From: a virus
Virus record (IMG/VR): IMGVR_UViG_3300031857_001413
Span: 1 to 23,673 of that record
Direction: 5' to 3' (one strand)
Length of the DNA: 23,673 nt
Below, piece by piece: positions 6,706-14,408 of the stretch (positions within the stretch are counted from its first letter, which is position 1; the number at the start of each line of letters is the position of its first letter). Below the pieces are notes generated by a model, which saw nothing but the letters and a program-made list of their open reading frames with translations, searched no databases and was not told the DNA's origin. The translations under genes were made by a program, and so were the position numbers.

Positions 6706-6873
6706 ATGAATATCAAAAACCTTATCAAAGGCGTTGTCGTTAAAGAAGCGACTAAGTCTGTTATCGGCCAAACAATCCCAGCCGTCAGCAAGAAGGGCAT
6801 CTCAAAGGGCAAAATGACCCTTGGCGCTCTCGTTTTGGCGATTGCGGGCCTCTTATTCGAGTACCTTTCCTAA
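6706..6873 (+). CDS. Small single-helix membrane protein (55 aa)
   Basis: This 55-residue protein has a Lys-rich N-terminal two-thirds (MNIKNLIKGVVVKEATK) and a C-terminal membrane helix (about 37-54, GALVLAIAGLLFEYL). The start at ATG 6706 is set by a perfect AAGGAGG six bases upstream that follows the endolysin stop; an in-frame ATG at 6679 inside the endolysin gene lacks such a site. Position directly after the endolysin suggests an additional holin, antiholin or other lysis helper. No family is recognised. Confidence 0.6.
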   Translation: MNIKNLIKGVVVKEATKSVIGQTIPAVSKKGISKGKMTLGALVLAIAGLLFEYLS

Positions 6874-6875
6874 CC

Positions 6876-6898
6876 GTGGCATTTTGCCACAAAATGCT
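6876..6898 (+). promoter_or_regulatory. Two mutually exclusive hairpins before the virion genes
   Basis: In the only notable gap of the lysis-to-virion junction, GTGGCA (6876-6881) pairs with TGCCAC (6885-6890) around a TTT loop. Alternatively GCATTTT (6879-6885) pairs with AAAATGC (6891-6897) around GCCAC. The two helices share bases and cannot coexist. No T-run follows. The AGGA ribosome site of the next gene (6901-6904) lies just 3' of the second hairpin. It may be a weak terminator, a processing site or a translational switch; this is inference only. Confidence 0.4.
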
Positions 6899-6911
6899 GT
6901 AGGACTGCGCC

Positions 6912-7565
6912 ATGGCGACCACAATGACCTTTACGACGCTCCAAGAGGATGTCCGACGCTACCTAGAGCGCGGCAACTCCTATGCGTCTGACCCTGTTGT
7001 TTACGAGCAAATCCCGCGCCTGATTAACCTTGCAGAGCGCCGGATTTCCCGTGAGCTCAAGGTACAGGGCTTCATCAACGTCGTCACCGGCACTTTGGCG
7101 GTCGGGCAGGCTGTCTACCCCAAGCCTGACCGTTGGCGCGACACCGTGTCGGTCAACATCGGCACCGGCACACAGAACAACACCCGCAAGGTGGTCTTCT
7201 CCCGCGCCTATGAGTATCTTTTGAGCTACTGGCCCGATCGTACCGCGACTGAAGAGCCAATCTTCTACAGCGATTATGACTACAACCACTGGCTGATTGC
7301 GCCGACGCCGGACGCGGAATACCCGTTCGAGATCCTATACTATGAAATCCCGCCGCTGTTGGACGACGTCGTTCAGACCAACTGGCTCACCGATTTCGCT
7401 CCGCAGCTTCTGCTTTACGGCACGCTGCTTGAGGCGACGCCGTTCCTGAAGAACGACGAACGCATTCCAGTTTGGCAACAGATGTACGATCGCGCTGCCG
7501 CTATGCTCAACGGCGAAGATCTCGCCAAGATACTCGACCGCTCAGCGGTTCGCAAGGAGGCCTAA
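6912..7565 (+). CDS. Head-tail adaptor (SU10/T7 gp11-like)
   Basis: This 217-residue protein is the dodecameric adaptor that would sit under the portal and connect it to the short-tail nozzle. Visible hallmarks of the SU10-type adaptor group are an N-terminal helical part (FTTLQEDVRRYLERG, then RLINLAERRISRELK), a central beta part with WRDTVSVNIG and a strand near FYSDYDYNHWLIAPTP, then the EILYYEIPPLL motif and a C-terminal helical part containing LLLYGTLLEATPFLKND and a last helix QQMYDRAAAML. AGGA lies 7 bases before ATG 6912. It ends in an AAGGAGG that serves the next gene, whose start overlaps its stop (TAATG). Length is normal for the family. Assignment is by motif pattern and by position before the nozzle gene. 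Confidence 0.82.
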   Translation: MATTMTFTTLQEDVRRYLERGNSYASDPVVYEQIPRLINLAERRISRELKVQGFINVVTGTLAVGQAVYPKPDRWRDTVSVNIGTGTQNNTRKVVFSRAYEYLLSYWPDRTATEEPIFYSDYDYNHWLIAPTPDAEYPFEILYYEIPPLLDDVVQTNWLTDFAPQLLLYGTLLEATPFLKNDERIPVWQQMYDRAAAMLNGEDLAKILDRSAVRKEA

Positions 7566-8794
7566 TGACCAACACCTACACACAGGTCTTCGGTGGGACG
7601 ACGATCTACCCGTCCGACGTGTCTTATCTGGCGCTGTCGCTAACCGCCGATACGGCGCTTGAGTGGCCGCTTGAGAGCAGCACGACCGAGTATCCTGCCG
7701 CCAGCATCATCGACATCACGCCGACAGGCTCCTACTCGGTCTTCATGCCGCCAGCCGATCAGACCGGCACGGGGCAAACGATCCTGTTCAACAACCTCGG
7801 CCCGCAGTCGGTTACGATCAAGAGCAGCACTGGTGTTACTCTTGCCTCGATCGCGCAGGGCGAGCAGTGGCAAATCTACCTGATCGACAACAGCACGGCA
7901 TCCGGCTCGTGGCGCGTGTTCCGCTACGGCGCCGCGACTGCGCAGGCGCAGGCCTCCGCGCTTGCTGGCTTCGGTCTGGCCGCGACAGGCTCGACGCTGT
8001 CTCAGTCAACGCCTGTGACGCTCTTCAACACGAGCTACACGGCTGGCGCTAACGATCGCGCCAAGGCCTATGTGTGGAACGGCGGTCTCGGCACGTTCAC
8101 GCTGCCTTCGGCGGTGACGGTCGGTAACGACTGGTTCGTCGCTGTCCGTAACGAAGGGACAGGCAACTGCGTCGTAACACCTCAGGGTCTTGAGACCGTC
8201 AACGGCGCAGCGTCCCTCACCCTCTCGCCCGGCGACAGCGTCACGCTAATCACCGACGGCTTGAACTGGTTCACGCTCGGCCTCGGCCAGAGCGCCGTGT
8301 TTGCCTTCGACTATACGTCAATCAACTTGGCTGGCGAGAGCGGCGACTATACGCTGTCCGGCTCCGAGCTGAACCGTATTGCCTACCAGTTCACCGGCGC
8401 GATCGTCGGCAACGTCGAGATTGTCGTACCTAAGACGACGCAGCAATACTGGGTCTACAACAACACAACGGGCGGCTCTTACACGCTGCGCGTCAGGACA
8501 AACACGCAGACGCCGGGCGTCCTCGTCGCTCGCGGCAGTCGCGCCATCTTGTATTGCGACGGCTCTGACGTCGTTGACGCTGAGACCGGCGGCATATCGA
8601 CGCCAATCAGCGTTGCCGATGGCGGCACTGGCGCCACGACGGCCAACGGTGCGCTCATCAATCTGGGCGGCACAACGGTCGGCATCGGCGTCTTTACGGC
8701 TGTGGATCAGGCCGCGGCGCAGGCAGCTATCGGCGTAACTGGCGGTGGCGGTGGCGACGCTGCTGCCATCGTGTTTGCGGTGGCGCTCGGCTAA
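7565..8794 (+). CDS. Beta-modular virion protein with fibre-type GGTGATT motif
   Basis: This 409-residue protein is rich in Gly, Thr, Ser and Val with a beta pattern. Three similar modules of about 100 residues can be drawn (about 15-125, 145-250 and 255-345), each with a strand pair around a central ILFNN, FVAVRNEG or WVYNNTT and each ending in a G-rich turn (GEQWQIYLID, GDSVTLITDG, GSRAILYCDG). The C-terminus contains VADGGTGATTANGALINLG, a motif widespread in phage tail and side fibres, then a Gly-rich end. It is likely a short fibre, head fibre or decoration protein attached near the neck, as it lies between adaptor and nozzle genes. ATG 7565 is set by AAGGAGG four bases upstream. Its stop overlaps the nozzle start (TAATG). 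The exact position in the virion is unknown. Confidence 0.65.
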   Translation: MTNTYTQVFGGTTIYPSDVSYLALSLTADTALEWPLESSTTEYPAASIIDITPTGSYSVFMPPADQTGTGQTILFNNLGPQSVTIKSSTGVTLASIAQGEQWQIYLIDNSTASGSWRVFRYGAATAQAQASALAGFGLAATGSTLSQSTPVTLFNTSYTAGANDRAKAYVWNGGLGTFTLPSAVTVGNDWFVAVRNEGTGNCVVTPQGLETVNGAASLTLSPGDSVTLITDGLNWFTLGLGQSAVFAFDYTSINLAGESGDYTLSGSELNRIAYQFTGAIVGNVEIVVPKTTQQYWVYNNTTGGSYTLRVRTNTQTPGVLVARGSRAILYCDGSDVVDAETGGISTPISVADGGTGATTANGALINLGGTTVGIGVFTAVDQAAAQAAIGVTGGGGGDAAAIVFAVALG

Positions 8795-10413
8795 TGGCTG
8801 AAAAGATCGTCCAGATACGGTCTGGGCCCGGCATTAAGCGGGACGGAACTAAGTTCGAAGGCGACAGCTACGTCGACGGGCAGTGGGTCCGTTGGCAGCG
8901 CGGGTTGCCGCGTAAGATGGGCGGCTACCGCTCGATCAGCAAATATCTGCGCGAGGTCAGCCGCGCGCTTCACGAGTACACGCAAGACAACCTGACATAT
9001 GTTCACAGCGGCTCGGCGAACTTTGTCGAGCGCTTTTACATTGACGGCGGCTTCAACACGTCGGTCATCACTAACCGCACACCAGCCGCGCTCGACCAGA
9101 ACGACGCCAACATGTGGCAGTTCGACGTTGACACGGCGGCCGGTCTGGGCGGCGCGCAGCTCGTGGCGCAAGTCGCACCGAACCTGAACTGCATCTGCAA
9201 CAGCACTGGCGGTCAGCTCTTCTACGGCGGCCTGTTTGACACTGACGCGCTTCAAGAAGTGACCAACCTGCCCACAGGCTACAGCTTGACGGGCGGCGTC
9301 GTGGCGCTGCATCCGTACACCTTCGGCTTCGGCGATAACGGCTATGTCATGTGGTCTGTGCCGGGCAATCCGACAGACTTCACAGGCGCAGGATCTGGCG
9401 CAGCCAACATCACCGGCCAGAAGCTTGTGCGCGCCATGCCGCTGCGTGGCGGTCCCGGCAACGCTCCGTCTGGCCTGTTCTGGTCGGCAGACAGTCTTCT
9501 GCGCGCGTCCTTTGTGGGCGGCGACGCTGTCTTCCAATTCGACACGATCAGCACGCAAAGCTCAATCCTCGGCTCGAATACGGTCATCGAGTATGACGGC
9601 ATCTTCTACTGGATCGGCACCGACCGCTTCCTGAGCTTCAACGGCGTCGTGCGCGAAATACCGAACGACATGAACCAGAACTACTTCTTCGACGGGCTGA
9701 ACCAGCAGTACCGGCAGAAGGTGTTTGCGGTCAAAATCCCTCGCTATGGCGAGATATGGTGGTGCTATCCGCGCGGCGACGCTACGGAGCCTTCTCACGC
9801 CGTCATCTACAACGTCCGCGAGAACACGTGGTATGACTGCGAGCTGCCCAACGGCGGCCGCAGCGCCGGCGCTTTCACCAGCGTCTTCCCCAAGCCGCTG
9901 ATGACCGGCATTGTCCCGACGATATCTCCCGAAGAGATCCGCGTCACTGAAGCAAACGACACGCGCATCACGCAGGGCAATGACGTACGCGTCACGCAAG
10001 ACAGCGAGATCGAGCAGTATAAGCTGTGGGTGCATGAGGTCGGCACCGACGAGATTGACGGGATAGACATCCAGCCGGTGTTCTCGTTCTTTGAGACCGC
10101 CGACTTATCGATGCCGGTGATGAGCCAAGAGAACAAGGCGCTCCAAGTGCTTATGCTCGAGCCTGACTTTGTGCAGTCTGGCGACATGACAGTACAGGTC
10201 GCTGGCCGCGCTAACGCCCGCGCCCCCGAGGTCTACAGCGAAGAGCACGTCATCGTCGAGACGCCGCAGACGCCGCAGGAACAGGTCGTCTATTTCAAGA
10301 CGCAGCGCCGTGAGCTACGCTTTAAGTTTGCGTCGAACACGATCGGTGGCGACTACCAAATGGGCTTGGTGCTGGCGCATCTCCAGCCCGGCGATGGCAC
10401 GGTGATTGGCTGA
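8794..10413 (+). CDS. Tail nozzle / DNA stabilisation protein (P22 gp10, T7 gp12-like)
   Basis: This 539-residue protein would form the hexameric beta-propeller tube under the adaptor, stabilising packaged DNA and guiding its ejection. The opening PGIKRDGTKFEG, YVDGQWVRWQRG and KMGGYRSIS resembles podoviral nozzle/stabilisation proteins. Repeated blade-like segments follow (LTYVHSGSANFVERF, TFGFGDNGYVMWS, IEYDGIFYWIGTDRF, GEIWWCYPRGDATEP, NVRENTWYDCELP). A notable insertion at residues 383-406 consists of three 8-residue repeats (RVTEANDT, RITQGNDV, RVTQDSEI). The C-terminal part is a beta domain (RELRFKFASN). The gene has only a weak ribosome site and probably relies on coupling via TAATG. 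It overlaps the next gene by one base (TGATG). Confidence 0.78.
   Translation: MAEKIVQIRSGPGIKRDGTKFEGDSYVDGQWVRWQRGLPRKMGGYRSISKYLREVSRALHEYTQDNLTYVHSGSANFVERFYIDGGFNTSVITNRTPAALDQNDANMWQFDVDTAAGLGGAQLVAQVAPNLNCICNSTGGQLFYGGLFDTDALQEVTNLPTGYSLTGGVVALHPYTFGFGDNGYVMWSVPGNPTDFTGAGSGAANITGQKLVRAMPLRGGPGNAPSGLFWSADSLLRASFVGGDAVFQFDTISTQSSILGSNTVIEYDGIFYWIGTDRFLSFNGVVREIPNDMNQNYFFDGLNQQYRQKVFAVKIPRYGEIWWCYPRGDATEPSHAVIYNVRENTWYDCELPNGGRSAGAFTSVFPKPLMTGIVPTISPEEIRVTEANDTRITQGNDVRVTQDSEIEQYKLWVHEVGTDEIDGIDIQPVFSFFETADLSMPVMSQENKALQVLMLEPDFVQSGDMTVQVAGRANARAPEVYSEEHVIVETPQTPQEQVVYFKTQRRELRFKFASNTIGGDYQMGLVLAHLQPGDGTVIG
9940..10011 (+). repeat. Three in-frame 24-base repeats in the nozzle gene
   Basis: Three consecutive 8-codon units start at 9940, 9964 and 9988. 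Each begins CGC-(G/A)TC-AC, encoding R(V/I)T followed by an acidic or amide residue. They encode RVTEANDT, RITQGNDV and RVTQDSEI. Period and phase are exact while the bases have diverged, so selection on the peptide pattern is likely. Confidence 0.75.
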
Positions 10414-10646
10414 TGATAGATCCGCGCGGCATGACTTTACGAGATTGGGCAGATAGTGTTATATTGTCCAATGGAGACGCTTGGTCGTTCGGGAAACTGG
10501 AAGACGATGCGGATTGGCAAGACTGGGCCGCTGGGTTTGTACGCGCACAGCCATTTGTGCAGCGCAACCCGCCAAACCCTTATCAATTTGACGACTGGCG
10601 GGAATGGGCGATGAGAGCTTACCCAATGCTTGAAGGACAGGGTTAA
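10413..10646 (+). CDS. Small Trp-rich protein between nozzle and ejection genes
   Basis: This 77-residue protein contains six Trp and several acidic residues (TLRDWADSVIL, DAWSFGKLEDDADWQDWAAG, QFDDWREWAMRAYP). It has no signal peptide or membrane helix. The pattern looks like a conserved small protein that recurs at this place in podovirus-like aquatic phages, but I know no function. A role in tail completion or assembly is inferred from position. ATG 10413 overlaps the nozzle stop (TGATG); ATG 10431 is an alternative. Its stop overlaps the next start (TAATG at 10644-10648), with AAGGA 8 bases before that start encoded in its own last codons. Confidence 0.65.
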   Translation: MIDPRGMTLRDWADSVILSNGDAWSFGKLEDDADWQDWAAGFVRAQPFVQRNPPNPYQFDDWREWAMRAYPMLEGQG

Positions 10647-13156
10647 TGGCAGTAGATATGCGAGCTCGCTATTTTGGGGAATTCGACGAGGGCGCGATGC
10701 CGCCGTCCTTTAGCGTATACCCCCAGTACGAGCTTCCTAATAGCGATTTTATGGTTATGCCTCCTGCCGCAGCGCAAGCCCCTGCGCAACAGTATCTGCC
10801 CGCCGTGCAGCCGATGACACAGGAAGCTGCTGCGCCTTACGACCTGAGCGGACTGGATTTGAGCGGCCTCGACAGCCTGTACGGAATGAACTTCGGTACA
10901 GACTTTGGCGGCGGCGCTATGGGTGGAATATATCCAGACGATCCGAATACCGAATTCATTGCTGCGCCGCTATCCAACAAAGGCAACGCCACTTCGCAGA
11001 CAGGCGGCAACGCTTTCGAGGTGAGGGTCGATCAGCCGGTGCGCCTCGTTGACCATAGCACCAATCAGGTTGTGTTCGAGGGTACAGGCTACGACGCTGC
11101 ACGCAAGGCGACCGAATTGGGCCAGGGCTTGTCCGACACCCTTGGCCGTAAAGCGAACTACAGCATCCAAACCGCAGACCCGACTGGCAACTATTCGACT
11201 GTCGCGTACGAGAAGAAGAACAAGAGCACGCTGGGCGAGATTGCCAACGTGGCGGGCACCGTTCTGCCGCTGGCGATGATGGCCATACCGGGTGTCAACG
11301 CAGCTTTGCTTGGCACTAAACTTGCCGCAACTACTGCGGGTCAGATTGCTATGGGGGCGCTCACTGGCGCGGCAAGCTCTGGTCTAAAAGGCCAGAACGT
11401 CCTCAAGGGTGCTGCATTAGGCGGTCTGACGGCGGCTGGGGGCGCGCTAATACCTAAGATACCGGCAATCGGTGATTTAGGCAATTTGGCTAGACCGATT
11501 GGCACAGGCATCGGCGCGACCGCAGGTGGCTTGGCCACAGGTCAAAGCCTGAAGAACTCACTCCTCGGCGGCGTTGCCTCCGGCGCTCTTGCTTACGCAG
11601 CGCCCAGCATTCAAGGCGCTATTAAAGGTATAGGCCAAGGGCCTAATCTTAGCACTGGCAGTGCCCCCAGCGCCACCCCCAGCGGTCCCGCACCGATAGC
11701 AACGGTCACTGCAAACACCGGCTTCTCGCCCCCTGTCTCATTCGGCGGTGGGTCATCCCCGCAGACCAAAGTGGCGGAACTTGAACCGCCCGCCACAATC
11801 GTTTCAGGCTCAGGCTCGCCGTTTGCCGCTGCGTTCCCTATACCCTCGAACGTACTCTCAATGGCGCAGCCGACGCCCAAGTCCGCAGCCGACAAGATGG
11901 CTGAAGAAGAACTTATCAAGGTGACGGGGGAGCGCTTCGGCGCTGTTTCGCCAAATGTAGTTATCCCCGACAGCGGGCTGTCGCCAGAAGTACTTCGTGC
12001 GGTTAACGGGCCAGAGGCCGCACCCAATGCGATTGATCAGACGGCGGCAGGTGAAAACGACCTCATCAAGGTGACGGGGGAGCGCTTCGGCGCTGTTTCG
12101 CCAAATGTAGTCATCCCAACTAGCGACGCTCGTGGACCACTTAGCTCCGTGGTTGACGGCATGGATACCACTACCGGTGAGATTGTGGCGGAAGGCAATC
12201 GCTTCCGTACGGTTACGCCAAACGTAGTCATCCCCGACAGCGCGCTGTCGCCAGAAGTACTTCGTGCGATTAACAAGCCAGCCGAAGAGCCTCTTATCAA
12301 GGTCACTGGGCGGCAGACTACTACACCGCCAGTTTTATGGGGCGTTGATAAGCCTTTGCCGGACTTGTCTAAGACGGACGCTGAAGCTGAAGCTGAGAAG
12401 AAAAAGAAGCTCAGCGTTGCTGATGCGCTCGCCCTTCTTAAGCTTGCTGACGGCCTTATAGGCGGTGGCGGTGGTGGCGGGGGAGGCGGCGCGGCCGGCT
12501 CTCAGGCAATCAACCCTATCTTCTCGGCCAAACTGCCCACGCCCGGCGCAGGTGGCGCGTTCAAGGTCGGCGGTCTCGACTACACGACACCGCCTGCACG
12601 CTCTGCGGCTGATATGTATCGCTACGCCATGGGCCCTGCGATGGACATCCCCGCTGGCATGGACTTGCGCGGCGCTACATCGCCATACGCTGGCTACGGC
12701 CCAGGCACACTAGGCGAGGAGACCTTCAGGCGGGTCGCCGAAGGTGGCGCATTCGCTATGCCTGATCAACTAAGAACGCCTGGGCCTATCACCACGCCGA
12801 TACCAAACGAACCTGCTGGCCCGTCGATGTACGCCCCTGACGTTGACAACATGCGTTTCGCGCAGGGTGGAGCATTCGCCGCAAAGCGCGGTGGCTCATC
12901 CCGCGATAGCTTCGCCGTTGACGGCCCCGGCACTGGTCGCTCGGACGACATCCCTGCGGTGCTTTCCGATGGCGAATATGTGATTGACGCAGAGACCGTT
13001 GCCCTCCTGGGCGATGGCTCAAGCAAAGCTGGCGCAAAGAAACTCGATGAGATGCGCGTAAAAGTTCGTAAACATAAAGGCCGCAACTTGGCTAAGGGCA
13101 AGTTTAGTGTTAATGCTAAGCGGCCTGAGAAATACCTGTCAGGAGGACGTACGTAA
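10646..13156 (+). CDS. Large internal virion / ejection protein candidate (836 aa)
   Basis: Composition is Ala, Gly, Pro and Ser rich. Parts in order: a disordered N-terminus with LSGLDLSGLDSL; a small compact part (about 115-190, FEVRVDQPVRLVDH and ATELGQGLSDTLGRKANYSI); a Gly/Ala-rich hydrophobic helical part (about 195-320, GTVLPLAMMAIPGVNAALLG) that could insert into or cross a membrane; a Pro/Ser-rich linker; four copies of an IKVTG-type repeat (about 423-555); a Glu/Lys helix; ten consecutive Gly (606-615); and a C-terminal conserved-looking domain (about 745-800, RSDDIPAVLSDGEYVIDAET) with a basic tail. Such mixed disordered and membrane-active proteins after the nozzle gene are typical of podoviral DNA-ejection proteins. 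AAGGA lies 8 bases before ATG. The role is inferred. Confidence 0.62.
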   Translation: MAVDMRARYFGEFDEGAMPPSFSVYPQYELPNSDFMVMPPAAAQAPAQQYLPAVQPMTQEAAAPYDLSGLDLSGLDSLYGMNFGTDFGGGAMGGIYPDDPNTEFIAAPLSNKGNATSQTGGNAFEVRVDQPVRLVDHSTNQVVFEGTGYDAARKATELGQGLSDTLGRKANYSIQTADPTGNYSTVAYEKKNKSTLGEIANVAGTVLPLAMMAIPGVNAALLGTKLAATTAGQIAMGALTGAASSGLKGQNVLKGAALGGLTAAGGALIPKIPAIGDLGNLARPIGTGIGATAGGLATGQSLKNSLLGGVASGALAYAAPSIQGAIKGIGQGPNLSTGSAPSATPSGPAPIATVTANTGFSPPVSFGGGSSPQTKVAELEPPATIVSGSGSPFAAAFPIPSNVLSMAQPTPKSAADKMAEEELIKVTGERFGAVSPNVVIPDSGLSPEVLRAVNGPEAAPNAIDQTAAGENDLIKVTGERFGAVSPNVVIPTSDARGPLSSVVDGMDTTTGEIVAEGNRFRTVTPNVVIPDSALSPEVLRAINKPAEEPLIKVTGRQTTTPPVLWGVDKPLPDLSKTDAEAEAEKKKKLSVADALALLKLADGLIGGGGGGGGGGAAGSQAINPIFSAKLPTPGAGGAFKVGGLDYTTPPARSAADMYRYAMGPAMDIPAGMDLRGATSPYAGYGPGTLGEETFRRVAEGGAFAMPDQLRTPGPITTPIPNEPAGPSMYAPDVDNMRFAQGGAFAAKRGGSSRDSFAVDGPGTGRSDDIPAVLSDGEYVIDAETVALLGDGSSKAGAKKLDEMRVKVRKHKGRNLAKGKFSVNAKRPEKYLSGGRT
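11915..11967 (+). repeat. 53-base direct repeat, copy 1
   Basis: This copy matches 12065-12117 with a single base difference (T at 11962, C at 12112). It encodes IKVTGERFGAVSPNVVIP. The copies are 150 bases apart, so the reading frame is kept. A longer diverged match (11933-12007 against 12200-12274, both 75 bases) overlaps this copy. Confidence 0.9.
12065..12117 (+). repeat. 53-base direct repeat, copy 2
   Basis: Near-identical to 11915-11967 and in the same frame. It is followed by a different sequence (TSDARGPLSS) instead of the DSGLSPEVLR continuation seen after copy 1, so duplication boundaries differ at the 3' side. Confidence 0.9.
12200..12274 (+). repeat. 75-base diverged repeat, copy 3
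   Basis: This aligns with 11933-12007 without gaps. The first half has several differences and the second half (CCCCGACAGCG onward, encoding PDSALSPEVLRAIN) is nearly identical. It shows that the ancestral unit spanned the VTPNVVIP and SPEVLR parts together. Confidence 0.85.
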
Positions 13157-14406
13157 TGGGTTTTTTGGATTTCCTGACAGAGGGTAAGCCCGTCGAAGCT
13201 GTTCCTGTGTCTTCGACGCAGCAGACGATCCTGCCTGACTGGTACACCAACTATGCGATGGACATCCTGTCGAACCAGCAGGCGCTCGCAGCGCGTCCGT
13301 ACCAAGAGTATGTCGACACTTCTGGCAAAGCAATTCCACGCGTCGCTGACTTTGCGCCGGATCAGCAGGCTGGCTTCCAAGCGACGCGTGAAGGCGCGTT
13401 CACTTTCCGCCCTGAGCTGGGTCAAGCTTCGTCCGTAACACAGGGGACACTCGGCCGTTCAAGCCTCGGCGCAGCTCAGCCGTACTTCGGCCAAGCCGCT
13501 GGCATGTCTGGCTTAACCGCTGCGACGCCGGGTCTTCAGCAGGGCGCAGGCTATGTTGCGGGCAGCACTGACGCGCTCGGCCTCCAGATGGCGCAGCCAT
13601 ACTTAGGTGCCGCTGGGCAGTCTGCCGCCCAGACGGTCGGCCAGTACATGAACCCATACACTGAGCAGGTCGTCAATCGTATTGGCCAGCTCGGCACGCG
13701 CACGCTTCAAGAGCAAGTGCTGCCGGGTATCGAGGGCGAGATGATCCGCGCCGGCCAGTTTGGCGGTACGCGTCAAGCTGAGCTTACCGGTCGCGCCATC
13801 CGCGACGCAATCGAAGGCATCTCAGCGCAGCAGTCCGCAGCGCTCCAACAGGGCTACGGCCAGGCGCAGCAGGCAGCCCAGACTGATCTGGCACGCCAGG
13901 CGCAGCTCGCATCGACCGCAGGCGGCTTGGGCGGCGCTCAGCAGCAGGCGCTGCTTGGCGCTGGCTCGCGGATGGCCGACATCGGCCAGACCTACGGCGC
14001 GCTCACACAGGCGCAACAGCAGATGCTCACCGACATCGGCAAGAGCAGCGGCGCTCTGTATGGGCAAGACACGTCGAACCAACTTGCCGCAGCTCAGCAG
14101 ATGGCATCGATTGCGCAGCAGCGTCAGCAGCAAGAGCTGGCTGGTGCAGGCGCTCTGCAACAGATCGGCTCGCAGCAGCAGGCTCTGGCGCAGAAGAACC
14201 TCGACATCGCTCGTGAAGACTTCTTGGCGCGGCAGGCGTATCCGCAGGAGCAGATTAAGGCGATGACTGGCGCGCTTCAGGGCGTGCAGCCAGCAGTGCC
14301 TCAGGCTGCGACGAAGGTCGGCACAGAAGTGCCGGGCGCGTTCCAGCCGTCGCTGCTCAGCCAAGTCGGCCAAGCGTACGCAACGTATAAGGGACTGGGT
14401 GGCTAA
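13156..14406 (+). CDS. Gln/Ala-rich helical internal virion protein (416 aa)
   Basis: The N-terminus is aromatic (MGFLDFLTEG, ILPDWYTNYAMDIL) with a QEYVDTSGKAIPRVADF segment, then a Gly/Ala-rich part, a conserved-looking MNPYTEQVVNRIGQLG followed by RAGQFGGTRQAEL, and a long helix of Gln, Ala and Leu (about 215-375). This combination is often seen in phage ejection proteins located after the neck genes. The protein has no signal peptide and no clear membrane segment. AGGAGG lies nine bases upstream of ATG 13156, inside the previous gene, and start and stop overlap (TAATG). It probably joins the neighbouring large proteins in the particle and is expelled with the DNA. This is inference from composition and order; I recognise no enzymatic motif. 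Confidence 0.65.
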   Translation: MGFLDFLTEGKPVEAVPVSSTQQTILPDWYTNYAMDILSNQQALAARPYQEYVDTSGKAIPRVADFAPDQQAGFQATREGAFTFRPELGQASSVTQGTLGRSSLGAAQPYFGQAAGMSGLTAATPGLQQGAGYVAGSTDALGLQMAQPYLGAAGQSAAQTVGQYMNPYTEQVVNRIGQLGTRTLQEQVLPGIEGEMIRAGQFGGTRQAELTGRAIRDAIEGISAQQSAALQQGYGQAQQAAQTDLARQAQLASTAGGLGGAQQQALLGAGSRMADIGQTYGALTQAQQQMLTDIGKSSGALYGQDTSNQLAAAQQMASIAQQRQQQELAGAGALQQIGSQQQALAQKNLDIAREDFLARQAYPQEQIKAMTGALQGVQPAVPQAATKVGTEVPGAFQPSLLSQVGQAYATYKGLGG

Positions 14407-14408
14407 AG

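Noticed and set aside
8791-9558. Long - strand frame (255 codons) opposite the nozzle gene
   Set aside because: An antisense shadow caused by G/C-rich third positions; the product is Arg/Ala/Val-rich and unlike any family, while the + frame is a clear nozzle protein in a coupled operon.
12461-12490. Ten-glycine coding tract as a phase-variable repeat
   Set aside because: Codons are mixed (GGC, GGT, GGG, GGA) in multiples of three, so slippage would not change frame. It is best read as a flexible linker.
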